Positions 58,002-64,000 of a DNA stretch of 64,000 nucleotides are shown piece after piece; within the stretch, counting starts at the first letter, position 1; each line of letters starts with the position of its first letter. The stretch covers positions 502,320 to 566,319 of the forward strand of contig CAWBDF010000006.1 of NCBI GenBank assembly GCA_963787485.1, in the 5' to 3' direction. Source of the DNA: Bog-473 sp963787485. GTDB lineage: Bacteria > Actinomycetota > Acidimicrobiia > Acidimicrobiales > RAAP-2. A program made the translations under genes and the position numbers. A model generated the notes under the pieces. The model was not told where the DNA came from. It searched no databases and saw only the letters and a program-made list of their open reading frames with translations.

Positions 58002-58538
58002 TCAGCTGCTGTGCACCGCGTCGCGGGCCCGATCGAAGATGGCTGCGATAGGGCCGAGCAGCTTGTTCCCCGGAGGCGTGTCGGGCGCGTGCGGGTGGGG
58101 GTGCGTTGGGGCGCGGTCCTTCGCCTTCTGGTACCGGGAGCCAAGCTCCTGGCGCTCGTCAGCCGTGGTGATACTTTCCAGGAGGGGAAAGGCTGTCGAC
58201 TCCTCCGCCTCGGCGTGAGCTAGTACCGAGTCGCGCAGCTTCTTGAACTTGGCGGTGAAAGCGCCCGAATTGGTCTCTTGGGATTCCATCTCGGCGAGCA
58301 ATTGCTCGGCCTCTGCCTGCTCGCCCAATCGGGCATCGGCGACCTCTGCGCCGTTCGCTCCCTGCTCACGGACGGGCGGATACACGACCATTTCTTCGGC
58401 TACCTCGTGGGCGACCAGCGTGTGGACGACCTCGCAGAAATACCCGTCGCGGTCGCCCGGCGGAAGGTCGTCGAAGCGACCCAGCAGCGACTCCACCGCC
58501 TGGTGGTCGTTCTTCAGCAAAGTGAGGACATCACTCAT
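58002..58538 (-). CDS. Hemerythrin HHE cation-binding protein
   Basis: 178 aa. Di-iron helix pattern: VLTLLKNDHQAVESLLGRFD (H), VVHTLVAHEVAEEMVVYPPV (H-x-x-x-E), LLAEMESQETNSGAFTAKFK, and KLRDSVLAHAEAEESTAFPL (H-x-x-x-E). Such proteins bind oxygen, NO or store iron, and protect from reactive species. The C-terminal tail is His/Pro-rich (THPHPHAPDTPPGNK). A broken relative is next to the IS481 fragment at 63333. Confidence 0.88.
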   Translation of the reverse strand: MSDVLTLLKNDHQAVESLLGRFDDLPPGDRDGYFCEVVHTLVAHEVAEEMVVYPPVREQGANGAEVADARLGEQAEAEQLLAEMESQETNSGAFTAKFKKLRDSVLAHAEAEESTAFPLLESITTADERQELGSRYQKAKDRAPTHPHPHAPDTPPGNKLLGPIAAIFDRARDAVHSS

Positions 58539-58594
58539 GAGCGGACACTCCTTTCATTCACGGCTACTCGGGTCGTGGTCGTTATCTGGGTACT

Positions 58595-58702
58595 TACCCC
58601 GTTGAACAAGGGAAACACCAACCTATGGACAGCCTTCTCGACCCGGAGGTACTCGAGGAGCCCAGTGACCTCAAAGACGTGCCGCGAGTCGGCCGACGGA
58701 CC
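58595..58702 (-). pseudogene. C-terminal remnant of a STAS protein
   Basis: The segment DSRHVFEVTGLLEYLRVEKA, VHRLVFPLF resembles the last helix of the STAS protein at 56821 (IVRRVLEISGLLEYLNV). No N-terminal STAS sequence remains; the surrounding frame is shadow. Confidence 0.5.
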
Positions 58703-58716
58703 TCCATTCGCTGAGG

Positions 58717-58878
58717 TCAGTCTTTGACAACCTGATAGATGCCGTAGATAACACCGGGGATATGGCCAAGCAGCTGGAGTAGAAAGGCCCACAGCACCTC
58801 GATGCATGGTCCCTTCTTGATAAGAACCGCGAGGAAGGGCAAAACTAGACAGAGCAGAATCAGTAAGACCTTGATCAT
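58717..58878 (-). CDS. YqaE/Pmp3-family small membrane protein
   Basis: 53 aa: MIKVLLILLCLVLPFLAVLI, KKGPCIEVLWAFLLQLLGHI, PGVIYGIYQVVKD. Two helices with the P-G-x-I-Y/H-A/G signature of the Pmp3 (UPF0057) family, linked to membrane potential and salt or cold stress. Complete and of normal length. Confidence 0.88.
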   Translation of the reverse strand: MIKVLLILLCLVLPFLAVLIKKGPCIEVLWAFLLQLLGHIPGVIYGIYQVVKD

Positions 58879-58939
58879 GGAGTGTCGCCTCGACTCGGTA
58901 CTGGTTCCGGCGCTCCTGCTCGTTCGACCCCAGGCGCAC

Positions 58940-59287
58940 TCACTTGTGCATCCCGCGCGCGATGGTGCGACGGGTTAGCAATCTCAGCTGGAGCGTCCTC
59001 GCAGCACCCACTACAAAAACTAGGATGGCACCCAGCAGCGCGGCAAGCAGCAAATCGAGACCGAGAGGGATCCGCCAATGAACGCCGAAGAACGTGGCGT
59101 CGGTTGCGTGCAGGTTTTCCAGGATAAAAACCAACACGATCACAGTAGCGACGATGGCGATCGCAACAAACGTCCACGAGACGGAAGTCCGAGTCGATGG
59201 TACGCCACGTTGAAGGCCTCGGGCTCGGCGATCAGGTGGTTGTGGGACCTCTTCGAGTGCTTCGCGACGTTGATCTGGTGCGCTCAT
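58940..59287 (-). CDS. LapA-domain (DUF1049) membrane protein
   Basis: 115 aa. A polar N-terminus (about 35 residues) is followed by two helices: VSWTFVAIAIVATVIVLVFI and GLDLLLAALLGAILVFVVGA, with LENLHATDATFFGVHWRIPL between, the LapA pattern. Role in lipopolysaccharide assembly is known for proteobacterial LapA; in actinobacteria it is undefined. Confidence 0.82.
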   Translation of the reverse strand: MSAPDQRREALEEVPQPPDRRARGLQRGVPSTRTSVSWTFVAIAIVATVIVLVFILENLHATDATFFGVHWRIPLGLDLLLAALLGAILVFVVGAARTLQLRLLTRRTIARGMHK

Positions 59288-60151
59288 GAGATCAAGATCC
59301 TGTGCTCATTCATTCGGGATGTACCCATTTTCGTTGCCTTTCAAAACATCGAAACAGCCCGAGGAAGTGCTCCTTGCTTGTTATGTCAGCCGCACTACGG
59401 CTTAGGCCACGAGGACGTTATCGAGCGCAGTTCGGGCGCCCGGACGTCTGGCTCGAAGATGGCGTACCAGTCGCTGCCATCAGCTTCCGGCGCCGTCAGC
59501 TGCCGTGGCAGATCACGTCGAGCAGCTTCTTCGTGCATCGAAGGATCACCCTGCTGATCGTAAAGCCGGCTCGGTGGTCGGGTCACGCAGCGACCCGGAG
59601 GTAATCGTGCACGAAGCCGCCGAGGCGATCGATGCGTCGCACCCGGTCGGGGGGCTATAGGGGGAAGGACTGGCGGGTCGGTAGCTCGGCTGGCGCAACC
59701 AGGGCGAGGGAGCGGTGGGCCCGTTGCGGTTGTAGTGGGCCGCAAACTCGGTCAAGACCGTTCCGAGGTGTCCGTCCGAGTACGAGCATCCAGTCCAGGC
59801 ACTTGCGGCGCAGGGCGTTCGCCTGCGGCGCCCGCACCGGCGTATTGATGGCTTCCGCGCACGACGAGCAATACCAACAACAGCGGAGCGATCGTCAAGT
59901 CAGAGTCTTTGCTACCCGTATGAATGTGCAGCTCACGCTGATTATCGGTCGGGTCGCGCTCAACGGACCTCTTGCCGAGGACTGAGGTCCTGGGCGATTG
60001 CCTGTTTCCGTCTGAGCGCTCCCGAGACGTCCGAGTAACACAGGATCTATCACACCCGCCGCGCTCCTTCGAGGCGGGTGTCGATTGAGGATCCTTGTGG
60101 CGGGTATCTCGTGTACGTACGGATTTCGTCGATGGAGGCGACAGGTCGTTA
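59288..60151. other. Non-coding with an IS3-type transposase remnant (59655-59837, -)
   Basis: About 860 bases. On the minus strand RAPQANALRRKCLDWMLVLG and, in another frame, TEFAAHYNRNGPTAPS match the C-terminal end of rve-type transposases (RAPQANA ... ECLDWMLVLG ... HYN-x-x-RPHRSL). Several frameshifts and loss of the catalytic part show it is dead. No other gene is supported. Confidence 0.5.
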
Positions 60152-60304
60152 ATGGACCCCGAGGACCAAAAATTCTGCCGCAAGGCCGCGGAAGACCAGG
60201 CACTCGTCGATGCTCTCGAAGAACAAGGCCGCGCAGCGAAAGATCTCCCTGACGAGACGCCCCGGAAGACGCCGCGCCCTGGTCGCAAGCCTCAGAAGTC
60301 CTGA
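60152..60304 (+). CDS. 50-aa hydrophilic protein, unknown
   Basis: ATG 60152: MDPEDQKFCRKAAEDQALVD, ALEEQGRAAKDLPDETPRKT, PRPGRKPQKS. One predicted helix and a disordered basic tail. It ends 8 bp before the next gene, suggesting one transcript. No family is recognised. Confidence 0.45.
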   Translation: MDPEDQKFCRKAAEDQALVDALEEQGRAAKDLPDETPRKTPRPGRKPQKS

Positions 60305-60312
60305 GAACCAGG

Positions 60313-60960
60313 ATGTCACGCGAACCTCACGGAACGATTCGTCGGCAGCTCCAGAGTCGGAGTGTGCTCAAACGCCGAGCCCGCTCCTTTTTCTTGTTCG
60401 TCGCGCTCCCGGCATGGCTCGGCCCGGGTCTACTGGACTGGTGGTGCCATCGACGCACCCATATCGAAGAACCCGGCAACGGTGGTGCGAGAGAATCCCT
60501 CGTGCACTCGGCGATGTTTGCCGAAGCTGGGTTTTCCCTGTTGCTTGCGGCTGCTCTCGAGATGAATCCGCTGCTTATCACGCTCATGACGAGTGCGGCC
60601 GCAGTCCACGAAGCAACCGCGATGCTGGACGTTCGGGTCGCTTTCGAGAGCGATCGTCACGTCAGCCAGTTCGAACAGCACGTCCACAGCTTCTTGGAGG
60701 TGATGCCGTTTTGGATCGTCCCGCTCATGGTTCTGCTCCACGAGCCCGCGACGAAAAGGTGGTCCCTGACCCGGCGCTCCTCGGCGCTGTCCAAGCGTGA
60801 CATCGCCCTCATCGCGTGCGGCGTGGCGCTCCTCGGAGCGCTGCCCTACAGCGAAGAACTCGTTCGATGTCTACGGCGATCTCGAGACCAGCGTGGAGCG
60901 CAGATTGAGCCCGAGACGGACTCAGCAATTGTCTCGACGTTGGCACCCGGGTCTGCCTAG
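60313..60960 (+). CDS. Membrane protein with conserved histidines, unknown
   Basis: 215 aa. Four or five hydrophobic segments (FFLFVALPAWLGPGLLDWWC; AEAGFSLLLAAALEMNPLLI; PFWIVPLMVLLHEPATKRWS; DIALIACGVALLGALPYSEE). Charged His-rich positions are placed at helix ends (HRRTHIEE; HSAMFAE; AVHEATAM; HVSQFEQHVHSFLEV), which hints at a metal or heme site. I recognise homologues as hypothetical only. Upstream 50-aa gene probably shares the transcript. Confidence 0.65.
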   Translation: MSREPHGTIRRQLQSRSVLKRRARSFFLFVALPAWLGPGLLDWWCHRRTHIEEPGNGGARESLVHSAMFAEAGFSLLLAAALEMNPLLITLMTSAAAVHEATAMLDVRVAFESDRHVSQFEQHVHSFLEVMPFWIVPLMVLLHEPATKRWSLTRRSSALSKRDIALIACGVALLGALPYSEELVRCLRRSRDQRGAQIEPETDSAIVSTLAPGSA

Positions 60961-61196
60961 GACGACACTGGGGGCATGGCATAGGCCTGAGTAAATCTCA
61001 CAGCCCGACCCCACGGAGGCGCCATTTACGACGACTGTCCCCCCATTGACCGTGATCACCCGTGCCTCGGCAAGGCGAAGGTCAATGCCGGCAGCCTCAC
61101 GTCCAAAGGCTCAAGGGCAAGGTGATGAAGGTGCTCCCAGACAAGGACAAAACGGTATTCCATTCATAAGGAAACCGAGCCCGGATCGGAGGAGAA

Positions 61197-61735
61197 GTGA
61201 AGGCTCTCACCTGGCACGGCAAGCGCGACGTCCGGGTCGAAGAGGTGCCCGACCCGATCGTGAACGCCATCATCAAGGTTCGCGCAAAGTGGCATCTGCG
61301 GCTCTGATCTGCACTACGAGCTGCTCGGGCCTTTCTCGAACCGGGTGACATTCTCGGCCACGAATCCCATGGGGATCGTCGAGGAGGCCGGAGCAGACGT
61401 CACCAACATCGCTCCGGGGGACCCATCCAGGTGCACGAGTACGACAGCGGGGCCAGCCTCTTTCGGCTACACGAAGCTCTACGGTCAGGTGCCCGGCGGA
61501 CAGGCCGAGTACCTACGGGTACCCCAAGCTCACGACGGGCGGCCGTGGAATACGCGGCGGTTCCTGCAGGCGGAGCCTCCTCGTACTTGGCCTCGGGCCC
61601 ATCGGCGACATGGCAACGCGGGTGGCGCAGCACCGTGGGGTGGAAAGCGTCATCGCGGTGGATCTCGTCGCGGAACGACTTGGCCGAGACGACTCCCGTG
61701 ATGTCACGACGATCGATCTCAACAGTGGAAGGTGA
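61197..61735 (+). pseudogene. Zinc alcohol dehydrogenase, heavily degraded
   Basis: GTG 61197 with GGAGGAGAA upstream encodes KALTWHGKRDVRVEEVPDP; then a shift to SGICGSDLHYELLGPF (catalytic Cys region), NPMGIVEEAGADVTNIAPGD, a large deletion, FGYTKLYGQVPGGQAEYLRV, another deletion, and LGLGPIGDMATRVAQHRGVE of the NAD domain before a stop at 61735. Only about 180 of ~390 codons remain. The family is the class III-like/glutathione-independent formaldehyde dehydrogenase group. Confidence 0.8.
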
Positions 61736-61780
61736 CCACCTCCCACGATCCAGCCCAGGCATCCTGGGTATAGACGCACC

Positions 61781-61939
61781 ATGACCGACAGCCCGGACGA
61801 TCGCTCAGAGCAAACCGATGAGTGTGCCGAGTGTCGTCGCCCCTCTGAACCAGGGAATACGGAAGTCGAGAAGGAGCGCAAGGTGCGAACCGGAGAGGAT
61901 CAGGCCGCGACGAACAGGGAAGTCGACCCACCGGCGTGA
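61781..61939 (+). CDS. 52-aa hydrophilic protein with a CxxC, unknown
   Basis: ATG 61781: MTDSPDDRSEQTDECAECRR, then acidic/basic disordered sequence ending REVDPPA. Its TGA overlaps the GTG of the HAD gene (GTGA), so it is translationally coupled. C-A-E-C could bind a metal if paired in a dimer. Function unknown. Confidence 0.55.
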   Translation: MTDSPDDRSEQTDECAECRRPSEPGNTEVEKERKVRTGEDQAATNREVDPPA

Positions 61940-62607
61940 CGGAGGGACTCCGAGCGGGTGTGCTCTTTGACGTCGATGGCACGCTCACCGACACCAACTA
62001 CCTTCACACCTTGGCCTGGTCCCGAGCCTTCCGCGACGCGGGCGAGTGGGCACCGATGAACGCCATTCACCGACTTATCGGCATGGGGGGAGACCATCTG
62101 GTCACTGAGCTCCTCGGGCACGAGTGTGCCGCCGCCGTCGCGGCACGGCCTCATCACTACAAAGAACTGGTCTCTGACATCCGCGTGTTTCCGCAGGCAG
62201 CGGGCCTTCTACGCGCCTTGCACAACGACGGGTTGGCGGTCGTATTGGCGACATCCGCGCCGACTGACGAACTCGAGATCCTTCGAAAGGCGATTGACGC
62301 TGACGACGTCATCGACGGCCAGACGACGTCGGACGACGTCGGAAAGTCCAAACCGTCACCCGAAGTCTTCGAGACTGCTATGAAGACCTTCGCTATCGAC
62401 CCTCGATATGCCCTGGCCATCGGGGACAGCATTTGGGACGTTCGGGCCGCTCGAGCGGCACGGATCGGATGCCTGAGCGTCGAGTCCGGGGGCTTTAGCC
62501 AACATGAGCTGAGCGAGGCGGGGTCGCGACACGTCTACCGAGATGTCGCCGAGATCCTCGATCAGCGTTACACGGGGCCGCTCGGACAGCTCCTCTCGAG
62601 AGCTTGA
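61936..62607 (+). CDS. HAD-family phosphatase (phosphoglycolate-phosphatase-like)
   Basis: 223 aa. HAD motifs: I AGVLFDVDGTLTDTNYL (Asp nucleophile), II VVLATSAPTDELEI, III KSKPSPEVFETAMK, IV YALAIGDSIWDVRAARAARI. A helical cap with WSRAFRDAGEWAPMNAIHRL, IGMGGDHLVTELLG lies between I and II, as in Gph/beta-phosphoglucomutase relatives. Substrate unknown. GTG start overlapping the 52-aa gene. Intact. Confidence 0.9.
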   Translation: MTEGLRAGVLFDVDGTLTDTNYLHTLAWSRAFRDAGEWAPMNAIHRLIGMGGDHLVTELLGHECAAAVAARPHHYKELVSDIRVFPQAAGLLRALHNDGLAVVLATSAPTDELEILRKAIDADDVIDGQTTSDDVGKSKPSPEVFETAMKTFAIDPRYALAIGDSIWDVRAARAARIGCLSVESGGFSQHELSEAGSRHVYRDVAEILDQRYTGPLGQLLSRA

Positions 62608-62737
62608 GCCTTCGCGCCAGACTTCGGCCGGTGTCGAACGATCGGGTCATTGGTGGTGGTAGATGAATGTGCTCATGACGACTCGGGTTGGCACCCCCGA
62701 GTGGGTATCGAGTGTCTATACCGACGAAAGGAACAAC

Positions 62738-62913
62738 GTGTCCGGCATCGACAGGGCGAAGAACAAGGTCCAAGAAGCGAGGGCAAGGTCAAAGAAGCTG
62801 CCGGCAAGGCGGGGGACGACCAGTCGCTCGAGGCGAAGGGCAAGAGGGGCCAGGCCGCCGGCAATCTGAAGCAGGCCAGTGAGAAGGCGAAGGGCGCGTT
62901 TAGAAGTAGGTGA
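62738..62913 (+). pseudogene. CsbD-family gene with a one-base deletion
   Basis: GTG 62738 (AAAGGAA upstream) starts SGIDRAKNKVQEA, then the frame is lost because an A is missing in GCGA-GGGC near 62785. In the next frame it continues GKVKEAAGKAGDDQSLEAKG, KRGQAAGNLKQASEKAKGAF. The intact paralogue is at 35289. A sequencing error is possible. Confidence 0.75.
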
Positions 62914-63332
62914 AGAGGATCCTGAGTTGAAGCCGACGTCGACAAGCGTGCTGCCGCAACCGCGAGGTCCCCTTAGCGGCTGGCTCTTCACCGTCTTGCA
63001 GGGACGAAAGGGTCGATTTTCGCCCCCGGAGGTTCCGGTGGCATCGGCGACCTTTCGATGCGGGGAGCATCAACCACGTCTCGGTATGGCGGCGCACGGC
63101 AGAACACTCGTCTGACGATCACCCGGGGGACGGTGCGCCGGCCAGCCTCCGTGACGGCGTGCGGAGGCGTTTCGAGGCGGACCCCCAGTCGTGAACTGAC
63201 ATCAACGGCCTTCGTGGAGTTCGGAGAAAAGAGCTCCTGATTTACCTCTCAGGAGTGCGGTGATCGGATGCGACCCACTGGGGTTTCACCTTCTTACGGC
63301 CGAGGAAGACTTCTCACCGGAGGGTACCCACG
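62914..63332. other. Intergenic, no gene seen
   Basis: About 420 bases with no supported frame. A weak hairpin (CTCCTGA / TCAGGAG) lies near 63230-63252. Confidence 0.45.
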
Positions 63333-63946
63333 TTGGTTCAACACGAGGTGAGCGAAGAGGTCATGGTCTTCCCGGCAATCCGCTCCGACGCCCCAGATGG
63401 CGAACTGGTCCACATCGACGTGAAGAAGCAGGCCAAGATCCCTCCTGGCGGTGGCTGGCGAGCGCATGGCCGTGCCGTTTCTCGAGGCCAGCATTACCGC
63501 ACCAAGGTCGGCTACGCCTTCATCCATTCGCCGTCGATGCCTACTCACGCCTCGCCTCCTCAGAGGTCCATGTCGACGAGAAGGCCGTCACCGCTATCGG
63601 TTTCGGGCGCCGGGCCCGGGCTTTCTTCGCCTCCTATGGGATCACCGTCGAGCGCGCGCTCTCAGACAACGCCAAGTGCTACATCTCACTCGTCTTCGCC
63701 TCCGAGTTCGTCAGCGCGGCCATCGTCGACACCAAGATCAAGCCCTACTGCCCCCGGACCAATGGCAAGGTCGAGCGCTACAACCGGACGCTCCTCAACG
63801 AATGGGCATACGCCCGGCCCTTCCGCTCAGAGGCCGCTCGGACCCGCGCCCTCGACAAGTGGCTCCACATGTACAACCGTCATCGGCACCACAGGCCATC
63901 GGCGGCCCACCCATCAGCCAAGTCAATAACCTGGTTGGGCAAATAG
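63333..63946 (+). mobile_element. IS481-type transposase fragment joined to a hemerythrin remnant
   Basis: The first ~17 codons (VQHEVSEEVMVFPAIR) resemble the hemerythrin at 58002 (VAHEVAEEMVVYPPVR). From about 63390 the sequence is an IS481 transposase: GELVHIDVKKQAKIPPGGGW, a one-base loss near 63530, then VDAYSRLASSEVHVDEKAVT, ITVERALSDNAKCYISLVFA, PYCPRTNGKVERYNRTLLNE, WLHMYNRHRHHRPSAAHPSA and a stop at 63946. The N-terminal HTH part is missing. No terminal repeats found. Confidence 0.75.
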
Positions 63947-64000
63947 TTAGCTCGCCACTATCCGTTTGCCACGCCGGGCTTCGGGCATGGGCGCCTTTCG

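Overview
The window is high-GC DNA from an actinobacterium. Pointers are the [NiFe]-hydrogenase type, a mycothione-reductase remnant, DUF4235, DUF3618, CsbD and LapA families, many GTG starts and probable leaderless genes. Family-level placement cannot be read from the sequence; an Acidimicrobiia-like soil lineage is a guess. No rRNA, tRNA or CRISPR array was seen.

Left part (1-8134): a truncated FtsX-type ABC permease, a small HTH regulator behind two tandem 18-bp operator-like repeats, a MerR/GyrI regulator divergent from a SnoaL-fold protein with a classical MerR spacer operator, and a nickel module. That module is a NiCoT permease divergent from a Fur-family regulator, with a Nur-box-like site between them. 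A DoxX-type protein follows.

Hydrogenase locus (8419-26202): one compact minus-strand operon of 17 genes, nearly all with 1-4 bp overlaps, runs from hhyS-hhyL (high-affinity group 1h-like uptake hydrogenase) through a NifU-domain protein, DUF5947, DUF6084, a 482-aa unknown, the maturation protease, two tiny membrane proteins with the same PDI-RY tail, a YceI protein, hypC, a 77-aa protein, hypD, hypF, a SIS-HypC fusion, a second SIS protein and hypE. On the plus strand lie a PadR-YceI fusion and hypA-hypB. With the nickel module this encodes nickel uptake, Fe(CN)2CO cofactor assembly, nickel insertion, C-terminal processing and probably FeS or electron-transfer functions. No obvious membrane electron acceptor is present.

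Accessory part (26.5-64 kb): two related small-gene cassettes (26.5-30.2 and 39.8-42.9 kb) share an AlpA-like HTH, a basic 55-57-aa protein, a conserved non-coding block, a Cys/Trp-rich protein and a coiled-coil two-TM protein. Around them are stress and housekeeping genes: partner-switching regulators (SpoIIE phosphatase, two HATPase anti-sigma-like proteins, two STAS proteins plus a remnant), ferritin-like proteins, CsbD, hemerythrin, a holin-like/DUF3618/DUF4235/YihY/Rieske run, PhoU with a Pi-type MFS transporter behind an 11-nt-phased PHO-box-like array, and a HAD phosphatase.

From about 33 kb on, many genes carry single-base frameshifts or truncations: Pi transporter, mycothione reductase, ferritin-like copies, CsbD, ADH, holin-like protein and others. 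A 1,623-bp IS1380-type element with a 5-bp target duplication splits an Orn/Lys/Arg decarboxylase gene. The 18-kb hydrogenase locus shows no frameshift at all, so this contrast itself looks informative.
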